Assembly (NCBI GenBank): GCA_903845045.1
Contig: CAIMWA010000327.1
Location: 1 to 39,721, forward strand
From: an uncultured delta proteobacterium
GTDB taxonomy: Bacteria > Myxococcota_A > Polyangia > Polyangiales > Ga0077539
DNA length: 39,721 nt
Reading direction: 5' to 3'
A program made the translations under genes and the position numbers. Of the stretch, positions 1 to 9,684 are shown in pieces (within the stretch, counting starts at the first letter, position 1; every line of letters begins with the position of its first letter). The notes beneath the pieces are model-generated. The model did no database searches, was not told where the DNA came from, and was given only the letters and a program-made list of their open reading frames with translations.

Positions 1-1617
<1,617 letters not shown>

Positions 1618-1638
1618 TTATCTAGTAGTTTCCATGGA

Positions 1639-1665
1639 TCGGCACTCGTGACGGCAGAGTGCCAG
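1639..1665 (-). promoter_or_regulatory. CIRCE-like operator, distal
   Basis: TCGGCACTC, nine bases, GAGTGCCAG. The inner seven bases of each arm (GGCACTC/GAGTGCC) pair perfectly around a 9-nt spacer. It lies about 53 bp upstream of the groE -35 element, so it may add a second HrcA contact, serve a second upstream start site, or act on the divergent plus-strand gene at 1834. Confidence 0.7.
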
Positions 1666-1833
1666 GGCGGTTTCGGGGGCGTTCCCGGGGTGGCTGACGG
1701 CGACCCCGCGGGGCTTGCGTGATTCGTGCGGGGGCTCCGGCGAGGGCTTCATACTGGGGTGGTCAGGCGCCGCGCGGCCGGACCCCGAACCCGAGACCGT
1801 CGCGTGGCGCCCCTAAGCGTCAGGAGGCACCGG

Positions 1834-2358
1834 ATGGCGATCGAACCGTGCGCGGACCTGCGGGGTTTCTTCCGGATGATGGTGCGCGGGGCGATGGAGC
1901 GCCGCCGCGTCGGAGCCGAAGCCGAGACCGCGGAGTACGTGACGGACCTTCTCGTCGCGTGCGCTGGGACCGACGGCGCGGCCCTCGTCGACCGCCCCCT
2001 CGTCTGGATGCTCGACGAGGCCATGACCTCGGCCGACGCCGTGAAGCTCCACGCGCTCTGCTCCGTGGGCGATGCGGCGCTTGCGCGCTCGGGGCTCTTC
2101 ACCGCCGGCGACGACCGTGCGTACTTCGAGGAGGTCGGGGCCTTCGCGTACCGGGGCGCCGCCGCCGAGGCGGAGCGCGCCGCGGGCGAGGCGCCGGTGG
2201 CGTTGGTGGAGCTGGGCGATCGATTTCCGAGCTTCGCCGAGGTTCTCAGCGAGGTCGCGGAGAGCTCCGCGCTCGGTGACGTGACCCGGGCGCTGGTGAA
2301 GCGCCACGCGGCCGCGCGGGCGGCTCAGCCGAAGCGGGCCTTCAAGTCCTCGATGTAG
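1834..2358 (+). CDS. Unknown protein, 174 aa
   Basis: I do not recognise a named family. The product is a soluble-looking, mostly helical, acidic protein with no signal peptide or membrane segment. The central part contains [19 protein letters not shown] followed by a segment with aromatic residues ([16 protein letters not shown]), and the C-terminus is rich in Ala/Arg/Lys. The start at 1834 is chosen because a perfect AGGAGG lies six bases upstream; the frame could also open at 1726 but that would ignore this ribosome-binding site. The gene is divergent from groES and converges on rpoZ, with the last 34 bp of the two coding regions overlapping on opposite strands. Codon use is like its neighbours. 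It is probably real, but its function is unknown. Confidence 0.75.
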   Translation: MAIEPCADLRGFFRMMVRGAMERRRVGAEAETAEYVTDLLVACAGTDGAALVDRPLVWMLDEAMTSADAVKLHALCSVGDAALARSGLFTAGDDRAYFEEVGAFAYRGAAAEAERAAGEAPVALVELGDRFPSFAEVLSEVAESSALGDVTRALVKRHAAARAAQPKRAFKSSM

Positions 2359-2573
2359 GTGTCGACGGCTTCGCGGGACGGCCGGTCGTACCGAACGCGG
2401 CCGGCGGCGATCTCGCGGAGGGCGAGCACGGCGGGCTTGTTCTTGTACTTGTGCGCCTCGAGCTGGACCTTCGCGCCCTTCATGATCTGCCGCGTGCGGT
2501 TCGCCGCGAGGATCACCAGTGCGAAGCGGTTGTCTTCCTGGTCCAGGCAGTCTTCTACGGTTACTCGTGCCAC
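2325..2573 (-). CDS. rpoZ: RNA polymerase omega subunit
   Basis: This small subunit assists folding and assembly of the beta-prime subunit in RNA polymerase. The 82-residue product shows the family pattern: [10 protein letters not shown] at the N-terminus, then [16 protein letters not shown] (about residues 15-30), where the conserved N-R-F-L and R-A-Q-like positions fall, and an acidic tail. The start is GTG at 2573, with GGAG seven bases upstream, which places the family's usual MARVTVEDC at the N-terminus. In many proteobacteria rpoZ follows gmk; here it lies 80 bp downstream of a TrmL-like gene instead. Its 3' end overlaps the convergent gene at 1834-2358 by 34 bp. Confidence 0.95.
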   Translation of the reverse strand: MARVTVEDCLDQEDNRFALVILAANRTRQIMKGAKVQLEAHKYKNKPAVLALREIAAGRVRYDRPSREAVDTYIEDLKARFG

Positions 2574-2610
2574 GGTGCAGCTCCGGTTCGGGGGTCGGTA
2601 AGGGAGGGGA

Positions 2611-2639
2611 GTCGTACAGCGCCGCGCCCCGGCGGGCAA
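2611..2639 (-). promoter_or_regulatory. Possible rpoZ promoter
   Basis: On the minus strand TTGCCC (2639-2634) and TACGAC (2616-2611) are separated by exactly 17 bp and lie about 38 bp upstream of the rpoZ GTG. The match is moderate. rpoZ could equally be read through from the methyltransferase gene upstream. Confidence 0.35.
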
Positions 2640-2653
2640 GGACTCGCCCCAGT

Positions 2654-3220
2654 CTACCGCACGAAGCCGTCGGGCTCGGGGTGCGCGTCGGGGCCTGGGT
2701 CCTCGAGCTTGGCGCCGCTCAGGGCGCCGGTGGCGCGGAGGGCCTCGTAGAGCACGATGGCCGCGGCGCTCGCGAGGTTCAGCGATCGCACGGCCCCGGC
2801 CGTCGGGATGCCGTAGACCTCGCCGTCGTAGCGCTCGAGAAGGGCCGCGGGGATGCCCGTGGACTCGGTGCCGAAGACGAGGGCGTCGCCCGGCGCGAAG
2901 GGCGCGTCGACGTAGCTGCGCCGCCCGGTGGCGCTGAAGAGGCGCACCGAGGCCCCGGGGGCGATCTGCGCGTGGCGGAGCGCGAAGGCCGCCCAGTCGG
3001 GGTGCGTCTGGAGCGTGACGAGGTGCCAGTAGTCGATGCCCGCGCGGCGCACGCTGCGCTCGTCGAGGCGGAAACCCAGACGCCCGACGAGGTGCAGCGG
3101 GCATTGCGTGGCCGCGCTGAGACGCGCGATGTTGCCCGTGTTCTGTGGAATCTCGGGCTCGACGAGCACCAGGTGGAACGGGCGCGGCAACGGCGGCACG
3201 CGGAGCTTCGGCGACGGCAT
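2654..3220 (-). CDS. trmL: SPOUT RNA methyltransferase, TrmL-like
   Basis: This is predicted to be the tRNA (cytidine/uridine-34-2'-O)-methyltransferase, which uses SAM to methylate the wobble ribose in some tRNA-Leu species. The 188-residue length fits TrmL without an added RNA-binding domain. The sequence shows the N-terminal [17 protein letters not shown] (about residues 21-37), motif 2 [12 protein letters not shown] (113-124) and motif 3 [17 protein letters not shown] (136-152), which together build the SPOUT knot and SAM pocket. The start at 3220 gives seven or more residues before the usual N-terminus; a GTG at codon 8 is an alternative. The ATG shares bases with the ATG of the divergent lipoprotein gene (CATG at 3218-3221). 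SpoU-family substrate prediction from sequence is only moderately safe. Confidence 0.88.
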   Translation of the reverse strand: MPSPKLRVPPLPRPFHLVLVEPEIPQNTGNIARLSAATQCPLHLVGRLGFRLDERSVRRAGIDYWHLVTLQTHPDWAAFALRHAQIAPGASVRLFSATGRRSYVDAPFAPGDALVFGTESTGIPAALLERYDGEVYGIPTAGAVRSLNLASAAAIVLYEALRATGALSGAKLEDPGPDAHPEPDGFVR

Positions 3221-3800
3221 GACGACTCCGGCTGATGGCACGATCCGCGGGCGCGCGGCAACGATCGCGGCCCTCGTGGCGGTGCTGGCCGCCTGCCGCC
3301 CCGCGCCCGTCGTGACCGTCGAAGACCTCGCGGGGCGTTCGGTGACGCCGCTCGCCCCTGCCCCGGCCGTCTCGGCCTTCGTCTTCGTCTCCGTCGACTG
3401 CCCCATCTCGAACCGCTACGCCCCGGCCCTCGTGCGCATGAGGGACGCGTACGCACGGCGCGGCATCACCCTGCGCTTCGTCTACCCTTCGACCCGGACC
3501 ACGGCGGCCGAGGCGCGCGCCCATGCGCTGGACTTCGGCCTCGGCGACGCGGTGCTGCGCGATCCCCGGCACGCGTTGCTGCGCGCCGCAGAGGCCACGA
3601 CGACCCCCGAGGCCGTGGTGTTCCGTGGCGCGCGGCGCGTGTACCACGGGCGCATCGACGACTGGTTCGCGGCCATCGGCGTGATGCGCGCGGCCCCGAC
3701 GACGCGCGACCTCGGCGACGCCCTCGATGCCGCCCTCGCAGGCCGGGACCCCGCGGTCTCGGTCACCGAGCCCGTGGGCTGCCTCGTCGAAGCGCCCTGA
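3219..3800 (+). CDS. Redoxin-like lipoprotein with [10 protein letters not shown] motif
   Basis: This is predicted to be a thioredoxin-fold lipoprotein of 193 residues acting outside the inner membrane. A lipobox ends VAVLAAC with the lipidated cysteine at residue 26. The redox-type motif [10 protein letters not shown] (60-69) has a single cysteine, Cys61, followed later by a PVGCLVE segment (Cys188) at the C-terminus. This pairing is typical of a redoxin family that in planctomycetes, acidobacteria and myxobacteria is often fused to, or encoded next to, cytochrome c / copper monooxygenase-like domains. Exactly such a protein is encoded convergently 9 bp away. The start at 3219 overlaps the divergent trmL start codon, so no separate promoter spacer exists. 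Whether it reduces disulfides, moves electrons or only binds is unknown. Confidence 0.8.
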   Translation: MTTPADGTIRGRAATIAALVAVLAACRPAPVVTVEDLAGRSVTPLAPAPAVSAFVFVSVDCPISNRYAPALVRMRDAYARRGITLRFVYPSTRTTAAEARAHALDFGLGDAVLRDPRHALLRAAEATTTPEAVVFRGARRVYHGRIDDWFAAIGVMRAAPTTRDLGDALDAALAGRDPAVSVTEPVGCLVEAP

Positions 3801-3809
3801 ATCCGCGGC

Positions 3810-5630
3810 TCAGCGACGCTGCGCTTCGAGCGCCTCGGCGCGCGCTATCTCCGCGCGAGACTCGTCGTCGCGGTGCGCGAGTTGCAGCGTCGTACCGAGG
3901 CCGCGGTGCATGCGCGGGTCGTCCGGGGCACGCGCCACCGCCGCGCGAAATTCCGCCTCGGATCCGGCGAGGTCACCGCCGTCGGCGAGGGCCTGCGCGA
4001 GCGCGGCGTGGGCGAGCCCCGAGGTCGCGTCGCACGCCACCGCGGCGCGAAGCTCCCGAAGGGCCTCGACGGGGCGGCCGAGGGACCGCAGCGACGCTCC
4101 GAGGTCGAGGTGCGTGCGCGCGTCCGTCGGCACGATGCGCAGCGCCGCCTCGAAGGCCCGCACGGCGGCCTCGTCGTCGTGAAGGCCCTGCAGCGCGACG
4201 CCGAGGTTGAACCACGCGGCGTCGAAGGACGGGTCCACGGCGACGGCGTGACGGTAGTGGGCCAGGGCCTCCGGTGCGCGGTGCGTGCGGGCGAGCAGGT
4301 TGCCGAGGTTGAACTCCGCCACCGGATCGTCGGCCAGGGCCGCGCGGCGGAACTTGAATTCGGTGAGCGCGTCCTGGTCCTCGCGGCGCTGCGGCGCGAG
4401 CTCGAGGGTCACGTTGCCCATCTCGTCGAGGCTGCCCTCGCCCGACCGCACGCGCCGCGGCGGCGAGCTCGGATTGCGCGGGTTCGCGGAGGAATTGTCG
4501 TAGTCGAAGCGCATCGAGAGCACGGTGCCGCGGGGCAGCGCGACGGGCTCGGCGAAGGTGTAGGCGTCCTGCCAGGCGAGGTCCCAGTCGTCGATGCGCA
4601 GCAGCCACTCGATGCGGCCGCCGGGCAGCGTCGCCCACACGTGCGCCCGCCGCGCGAGGTAGTGCGCGTGCGGAAAGATCCCCTGCGCCAGCACGTCGAC
4701 GGGCAGCGTCGCCGTGTCCGTCATGGTCCAGTGGTCGCCGGGTGCGATGTCGATGGGAACATCGCCCAGGCGAAACGTCATGCGCGGACGCGTCGCGGGA
4801 CCCGGCGCGAAGTAGAGCCCCACCGAAGGCCGGATGGACTCCGCCCGCCCCGATGGATGGAGATGAAGCTGGAGCACGAGGTCCGTGCGCGCGTCGACGC
4901 GCCACACCTCGCCGGGCACGGCGCGCGCGGGGTTCCGACCAGGCGCCCACACCAGATAGAAGCCGTCCGGGGACTGCGTGCCCTCGGCGCCCATGCCCGG
5001 AAACCCCGGCTCCGCATCCTCGGCGTCGCGACGTCGGGCCCAGCCGCGGCGATCGACGTTCAGGATCGCGTGATGCACCGCCCGCCCCCCGGGGTGGAAC
5101 TCCCACGCGCCGACGTAGCGAAGTCCCGGCACCGGCGCCGGCAGCACGTAGTTCCGGTAGACGTCGGGCCCCTCGGCGGGCACCTCGACGGCCTGCGGGA
5201 GCGTGAGCACGACGTCTGGCGGTCCGAGGCGCCAGCCGGACGGCCACACCGGCGACGGCGGAACCCGATCGCGCGGACCCTCCGGGGCGCCAGCGTCGAC
5301 CCAGCGGCGCAGCGTCGAGCGCTCGAGGGCGGTGAGCCGACGCTCGTCGCGAAAGTGCCCGTAGCCCGCCACGGGCTTCCAGGGCGGCATGATGCCGCGC
5401 TCCACGACGCGGAGGATCTGCCGTCGCCGGCCGGCCACGTCGGCGTACGTCAACAGCGGGAACGGACCGGCCTCGCCCGGGCGGTGGCAGGGAGCGCACG
5501 CACGAAACACCATCGGGGCGACGTCGGCGAAGGTCGGGGTGCGGGCGCGTCGCGCGAACCACGCCCCGATGCACAGCGCCGCGAGGAGCAAGACCGACAC
5601 GGCCAGGGCGCGGCGCTGGATTCGCGACAC
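3810..5630 (-). CDS. Cytochrome c / copper type II monooxygenase-like / TPR fusion protein
   Basis: The 606-residue exported protein has four parts. An N-terminal hydrophobic anchor spans about 8-24. A c-type cytochrome segment follows, with CAPCH (Cys45, Cys48, His49) and MPPW (Met81) as the likely axial ligand. Next comes a domain like the copper type II ascorbate-dependent monooxygenases, about 130-415, then three to four TPR repeats (430-600). The copper ligands of the PHM fold appear to be present: HH at 186-187 plus a histidine of QLHLHP (256/258) for one site, and HAH (321/323) plus Met404 of DEMGN for the other. The GTG start at 5630 has no Shine-Dalgarno, but a TATCAT hexamer sits six bases upstream. 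It converges on the redoxin lipoprotein gene. The substrate is unknown. Assignment of ligands is by motif order, not by alignment. Confidence 0.85.
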   Translation of the reverse strand: MSRIQRRALAVSVLLLAALCIGAWFARRARTPTFADVAPMVFRACAPCHRPGEAGPFPLLTYADVAGRRRQILRVVERGIMPPWKPVAGYGHFRDERRLTALERSTLRRWVDAGAPEGPRDRVPPSPVWPSGWRLGPPDVVLTLPQAVEVPAEGPDVYRNYVLPAPVPGLRYVGAWEFHPGGRAVHHAILNVDRRGWARRRDAEDAEPGFPGMGAEGTQSPDGFYLVWAPGRNPARAVPGEVWRVDARTDLVLQLHLHPSGRAESIRPSVGLYFAPGPATRPRMTFRLGDVPIDIAPGDHWTMTDTATLPVDVLAQGIFPHAHYLARRAHVWATLPGGRIEWLLRIDDWDLAWQDAYTFAEPVALPRGTVLSMRFDYDNSSANPRNPSSPPRRVRSGEGSLDEMGNVTLELAPQRREDQDALTEFKFRRAALADDPVAEFNLGNLLARTHRAPEALAHYRHAVAVDPSFDAAWFNLGVALQGLHDDEAAVRAFEAALRIVPTDARTHLDLGASLRSLGRPVEALRELRAAVACDATSGLAHAALAQALADGGDLAGSEAEFRAAVARAPDDPRMHRGLGTTLQLAHRDDESRAEIARAEALEAQRR

Positions 5631-5636
5631 GGCGCG

Positions 5637-5646
5637 ATGATACGGT
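5637..5646. promoter_or_regulatory. Overlapping divergent -10 elements
   Basis: The ten bases ATGATACGGT contain TATCAT on the minus strand (5642-5637), six bases before the GTG at 5630, and TACGGT on the plus strand (5641-5646), fourteen bases before the ATG at 5661. The two genes are only 30 bp apart and neither has a clear ribosome-binding site, so a compact bidirectional promoter giving leaderless or nearly leaderless messages is the simplest reading. No good -35 element is visible in either direction. Confidence 0.45.
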
Positions 5647-5660
5647 CCCGCGCCACGGCG

Positions 5661-6911
5661 ATGAACCAGCTTGTTCGACGAGCGTCGCGAGGGTCTCTGG
5701 TCGCGGCGATGGCGCTCGCCTCGGGGCTGGCGCACGCCGACCCCATGGACCTGTCGCTCAGCCGCCTGAGCTTCTTCAACGACACCCCGTGGAACAACGG
5801 CGGCGTCTCCTACGACCCGGCGCGCTGGCGCTTCATGGGCGGCTGCGGAACGCCTGCCACCGGCGCCGTGCCCGGCGTCGTCGGGGGCGGTCAGGCGTAC
5901 GCGCAGTGCTACGCGGACAACCAGCTCTGGGCGAACCTCGTGAACGAGCTCGGCGCGGCCCTCGCGCCGTCGCTGGCGACGCCGGCGATGACGCTGGGCA
6001 TCGCGGGCCTGTACGTCGGCTACGAGATCTCCATCACGAACCTGCACAACACCGCGGACCACTGGCGGCGCGGCACCGAGGGCACCGTCGGCTCCGACGT
6101 CAATTCGGACACCCGCACCACCCGCGACAACGGCGACGCCGCCGCGTTCGTCTCGCACCTGCACGTGCGCAAGGGACTGCCCTTCGGCTTCGAGCTGGGC
6201 ACGCAGGCCACGCACATGCACTCGAGCAACATCTGGGCGATCGGCGCCGACGTGCGCTGGTCGCTCTTCGAGGGCTTTCACCGCAACTGGGGATGGCTGC
6301 CGGACCTCGCCGTGCGCGGCTCGGTGAACACCGTCGTCGGCCAGACGCAGTACGCCCTCACCGTCGTCGGCATCGACGGCATGCTCTCGAAGCGCTTCAC
6401 CGTCGGCGGCTCCGTGCGGCTGAGCCCGTACCTCGGCGCGCAGGCGCTCTTCATCTTCGGCGACTCCGGTGTCGTGGACCTCACGCCCTCGCGCAACGCC
6501 CGCGCCGAGTGTCCGCGGCAGGAGATCCGCTACGTGCCCGATCCGAACACCGGCGTGGGCCGTTCGCCGTCGGGACTCGTGGGCCAGGTGGTCTGCAACG
6601 GCGGCGGAACGCTGCCCGCGGGCGTCCCCGGCGAGCTCAACGACACGCGCAACAGCGCCGTCTTCCAGCCCGTGCGCATCCTCCGGCCGCGAGGCTTCCT
6701 GGGGCTGCAGATGCAGTGGGAGATCCTGGTGATCACGGCGGAGTTCGGCGTGGACATCGGGAGCCCATCGTTCTTGAACACCCCGCCGGCGGACGCGGGC
6801 CGTCCGCTCACGCAAGCCGTCTCGGCCGGTGCTTCGACGCGTGCACCGTTGACGCTCGACGGCTACACCCAGTGGACGACGACCCTCGGCATCGGCCTCG
6901 CGTTCCACTGA
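5661..6911 (+). CDS. Predicted outer-membrane/exported protein, 416 aa
   Basis: I do not recognise a named family. The N-terminus is a clear Sec signal peptide: Arg-containing start, hydrophobic core [15 protein letters not shown], and cleavage after residue 26. The mature part has alternating hydrophobic strands, many Gly/Trp/Tyr residues and turns such as [13 protein letters not shown] and [14 protein letters not shown], ending in an aromatic-rich strand with LGIGLAFH. This looks like a beta-barrel of the outer membrane. Two cysteine pairs occur in the loops. The ATG at 5661 is preferred over the in-frame ATG at 5637 because it gives a compact signal peptide and lies after the likely -10 element. 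It is divergent from the cytochrome c/monooxygenase-like gene, which may hint at shared regulation. Confidence 0.75.
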   Translation: MNQLVRRASRGSLVAAMALASGLAHADPMDLSLSRLSFFNDTPWNNGGVSYDPARWRFMGGCGTPATGAVPGVVGGGQAYAQCYADNQLWANLVNELGAALAPSLATPAMTLGIAGLYVGYEISITNLHNTADHWRRGTEGTVGSDVNSDTRTTRDNGDAAAFVSHLHVRKGLPFGFELGTQATHMHSSNIWAIGADVRWSLFEGFHRNWGWLPDLAVRGSVNTVVGQTQYALTVVGIDGMLSKRFTVGGSVRLSPYLGAQALFIFGDSGVVDLTPSRNARAECPRQEIRYVPDPNTGVGRSPSGLVGQVVCNGGGTLPAGVPGELNDTRNSAVFQPVRILRPRGFLGLQMQWEILVITAEFGVDIGSPSFLNTPPADAGRPLTQAVSAGASTRAPLTLDGYTQWTTTLGIGLAFH

Positions 6912-6954
6912 GCGCCCGCCCGACGCCGTACCCGCACCCAAAGGACCGGACTCC

Positions 6955-7287
6955 ATGGACGACGCACTCCAGCAGCGCATCCGCAAGCTCATCACCGACC
7001 ACCGCGTCGTGCTCTTCATGAAGGGCACCAAGCACTTTCCGCAGTGCGGCTTCTCCGGAGCCGTGGTGCACGCGCTCAACGCGACGGGCGCGAAATTCGA
7101 GACCGTGAACGTGCTCGCAGACCCCGCGATCCGCGAAGGGATCAAGGAGTTCGCGCAGTGGCCGACGATCCCGCAGCTCTACGTGGCGGGCGAATTCGTC
7201 GGCGGCGCGGACATCGTGCGGGACCTCGCGACGAAGGGCGAGCTCGTGTCCCTGCTCCGGAGCGCCGGGGCCGTCGACGCGTCGTAG
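6955..7287 (+). CDS. grxD: Monothiol glutaredoxin, Grx4 type
   Basis: This is a 110-residue cytoplasmic class II glutaredoxin with the signature CGFS active site (Cys31-Ser34). Proteins of this family bind a bridging [2Fe-2S] cluster with glutathione and pass it on or sense iron, rather than reducing disulfides. Other conserved elements are VVLFMKGTK (18-26, including the glutathione-binding Lys), [16 protein letters not shown] with the cis-Pro, and the GGADI segment that contacts glutathione. AAAGGA lies nine bases before the start. It follows the outer-membrane protein gene by 43 bp on the same strand. Confidence 0.95.
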   Translation: MDDALQQRIRKLITDHRVVLFMKGTKHFPQCGFSGAVVHALNATGAKFETVNVLADPAIREGIKEFAQWPTIPQLYVAGEFVGGADIVRDLATKGELVSLLRSAGAVDAS

Positions 7288-7313
7288 TGCCCCACGGGCG
7301 CGCGGTTCTGCAC

Positions 7314-7319
7314 TAGACT
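7314..7319 (+). promoter_or_regulatory. Possible -10 element (TAGACT) before the coiled-coil gene
   Basis: TAGACT lies twelve bases before the ATG at 7332, which itself has no Shine-Dalgarno. The same hexamer, followed by the same CCGCGC, occurs just before the start codon of the AAA ATPase gene at 11632 on the other strand. A start here would give a leader of about five bases. Confidence 0.4.
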
Positions 7320-7331
7320 CCGCGCCCCAGC

Positions 7332-9683
7332 ATGACCCCCGCAGCCCCCCCGCCTTCGCCCGCCCGCGCGCGCCTCGCCGACCACGCCCTCCTCGCGTAC
7401 CTCTCGCCGCTCTTCGCAGGCAAGCGCCTCGCAGTGGTCGGGAGCACGTCCGGCGACGCAGCCCACCGCGCGCGCTCCCTCGGCGCGCACACCGTCATCT
7501 GCTTCGGCGGCGTGGCGGAGGACATCGCCGTGCGGGCGCTCACGCCCGGCGCGCTGGCGGCGTTCCACGGCAAGCTCGACGTCATCGTCGTGCCCGACGC
7601 GGCCGCGGTGCCGTCGCTCGTCGCCGTGCTCGACGAGGCCCGTCGCGCGCTGGGCTCCGACGGCGTGCTCGCCGTGGGCGCCGAGCCCGACGACGGACCG
7701 GTGCCCATGGAGCCCGCGGCGGCCTCCGGGTCCATCGGCTATGCCCGGCTCCAGGAGCTGTGCGCGTCGCGCTTCGGGAGCGTGCGCATGGTCGGCCGCG
7801 GTCCCTTCGTGGGCTACGCGCTGGCGACGCTCGACGACGGCGCCGAGGCCGCGGGCCTCGACACGCGGCTCATGGACGGCGACCCCCCGCGCCCCGAGGC
7901 CTTCGTGGCGGTGGCGTCGGACGTCCCCGTGGACCTCGACGCCCTGTCCGTCGTGCAGGTGACGTCGGACGTGCTGCACGCCGTCCGTGCGACCGCGCGC
8001 GGCGACCTCGAGCGCGCCGTCGCGGAGCGCGACCAGAAGCTGAAGGACGTCGAGCAGGCCTCGGCGGAGCGCTGGGTGAAGCTGCAGCGCCTCGAGCACG
8101 GGCTCAAGGAGCTCGAGGACGAGCACCGCAAGGCGCGCGACAAGGCCGTGCGCCTCCAGAAGGAGCTCGACGACGAGCGCAAGCTCCGGCAGCGCATCGA
8201 GCTCGAGGCGCAGATGAAGAACCGCGCCCCGGAGCTTCCGAAGACGCCGGACTTGAAGCCCGAGCTCGATCGCGTGAAGACGGCGCTGACCGCCAGCGAC
8301 GCGCGCGTGGCGACGCTCGAGGCCGCGGCGACGGACGCCCAGGCGCACCTCGCGAACGTCGAGGCGGCGCTGGCCGACGCCCGCAAGCAGCTCGCGGGAC
8401 ACGCCGGTCGCCTGGCCGTCGCCGATCGCGAGCTCGCCGCTTCGAAGGCCCGCGAGGCCGATCTGCAGCGCGAGCTCGACGAGACGCAGTCCACCGAGGC
8501 CGCCCTTCGCGAGGAGCTCGATGCCCTCGCGGTGCAGGCTTCGGCGCCCCCGCCAGCCCCGGTTGCTCCGCCGGCTCCGGTCGCTGCGCCGGCCCCCGTT
8601 GCCCCGCCCGTCCCGGCCGTCGATCCCGAGGAGCTCCGCGCCGAGCGCGAGGCGCGGGCCCACGCCGAGGCCGAGTTCGCCCGCCTCGAGGGGATGCTCG
8701 CCCAGCGCGCGGCAGAGGTGCTGCGCTACGCGACGCTGCAGCGGTCGGCGGAGGAGGCCACCCGGGAGCTCTTGTTCAGCGCACAGCGTGGCGGCCTCGC
8801 CGAGGAGGAGCGATCGGCGCTGCGGCATCGGGTGGAGCAGGCTCGGCGCGAGATCGAGGCGCTGCGGTCCGAGCGCGATGCCCTCGCGGCGCAGCTCCTC
8901 GCGGCGGCCAACGAGGCGCAGCAGCTTCGGTGGAAGCTCGCCGAGGAGCCGGCTGCGGACGCGGTCGACGCGACCTGGGTGACCCGCGAGGCGGGCTTCG
9001 AGGGGCAGGTCCTCGGGTTGTCGCTGCGGGCGCGCGAGGCCGAGGACCGCGCCGCGACGCTCGAGCACGCCTACGCCGTCGTCGAGGGACGCGCGCATCG
9101 GCTCGCCCACGAGGTCGACGGGGTGCGCCTGGGCCACCAGCACCGCGTCGCCGAGCTCGAGGCGGAGATCGAACGGCTCGCCGAGGCGCTCGCCATGGCC
9201 GCCGACGTCGCCGCGCAGGAGGTCACGAGCGCGATGATCGTTCACGCGCGCACCCAGGAGCTCCGGGCCGCCGAGAACGAGGGTCTCCGCATGCGCGTCG
9301 ACGAGGCGGAGCGCGCGCTGGCGGCGCCTCGACCCGTGGAGACGGTGGTCGACCCGGCTCTCGAGGCCGAGCTCCAACGGCTGCGCAACGCGCTCGTCGA
9401 GGCCGAGGAGATCGCCGACAACTACCGGGGCGCGCAGTTCCGGCTGGACCGCTCCATGGGCGACCTCGAGGCGACGGCGGTGCGCCTGGCCGAGACCGAG
9501 GACCAGCTCGCGGCGACCCGCGCCGAGGCGCTCGTGCTCGGAGCCCGCGTCGGCCGCGAAGATGCCCTGCGAAGCGCCGTGGACGCCGCGCGCCGTGGCA
9601 TCTCGTCGCTCCTCGCCGACGGCCGCGGGGCCCTGCTCGCGCCGGAGCTGATGGCGCTGCTTCGCTCCCTCGAAGTCGACTGA
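7332..9683 (+). CDS. Large coiled-coil protein with Rossmann-like N-terminal domain
   Basis: The 783-residue protein has two distinct halves. Residues about 17-200 look like a Rossmann or degenerate methyltransferase-type fold (beta strand KRLAVVGSTSGDAAHRARSL, further strands DVIVVPDAA and GVLAVGAE), but no clean SAM-binding glycine motif is visible. From about 215 to the end the protein is almost pure heptad coiled coil rich in Glu, Arg, Ala and Leu, interrupted by a Pro/Ala linker at about 403-430 (bases 8538-8625). No signal peptide or transmembrane segment is present, so it is probably a cytoplasmic scaffold or filament-forming protein. Similar architecture occurs in myxobacterial motility and polarity proteins, but I cannot tie it to one. 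The stop is one base before the next gene's ATG, indicating co-translation with it. Confidence 0.75.
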   Translation: MTPAAPPPSPARARLADHALLAYLSPLFAGKRLAVVGSTSGDAAHRARSLGAHTVICFGGVAEDIAVRALTPGALAAFHGKLDVIVVPDAAAVPSLVAVLDEARRALGSDGVLAVGAEPDDGPVPMEPAAASGSIGYARLQELCASRFGSVRMVGRGPFVGYALATLDDGAEAAGLDTRLMDGDPPRPEAFVAVASDVPVDLDALSVVQVTSDVLHAVRATARGDLERAVAERDQKLKDVEQASAERWVKLQRLEHGLKELEDEHRKARDKAVRLQKELDDERKLRQRIELEAQMKNRAPELPKTPDLKPELDRVKTALTASDARVATLEAAATDAQAHLANVEAALADARKQLAGHAGRLAVADRELAASKAREADLQRELDETQSTEAALREELDALAVQASAPPPAPVAPPAPVAAPAPVAPPVPAVDPEELRAEREARAHAEAEFARLEGMLAQRAAEVLRYATLQRSAEEATRELLFSAQRGGLAEEERSALRHRVEQARREIEALRSERDALAAQLLAAANEAQQLRWKLAEEPAADAVDATWVTREAGFEGQVLGLSLRAREAEDRAATLEHAYAVVEGRAHRLAHEVDGVRLGHQHRVAELEAEIERLAEALAMAADVAAQEVTSAMIVHARTQELRAAENEGLRMRVDEAERALAAPRPVETVVDPALEAELQRLRNALVEAEEIADNYRGAQFRLDRSMGDLEATAVRLAETEDQLAATRAEALVLGARVGREDALRSAVDAARRGISSLLADGRGALLAPELMALLRSLEVD

Positions 9684-9684
9684 C

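Noticed and set aside
5631..7145. Possible 505-codon upstream extension of the cytochrome c/monooxygenase-like protein
   Set aside because: It would run antisense through the outer-membrane protein and glutaredoxin genes, and the export anchor begins at residue 1 of the GTG start.
8538..8625. Short Pro/Ala repeats as a possible insertion or slippage site
   Set aside because: They read in frame as a flexible linker between two coiled-coil parts, which is ordinary for such proteins.
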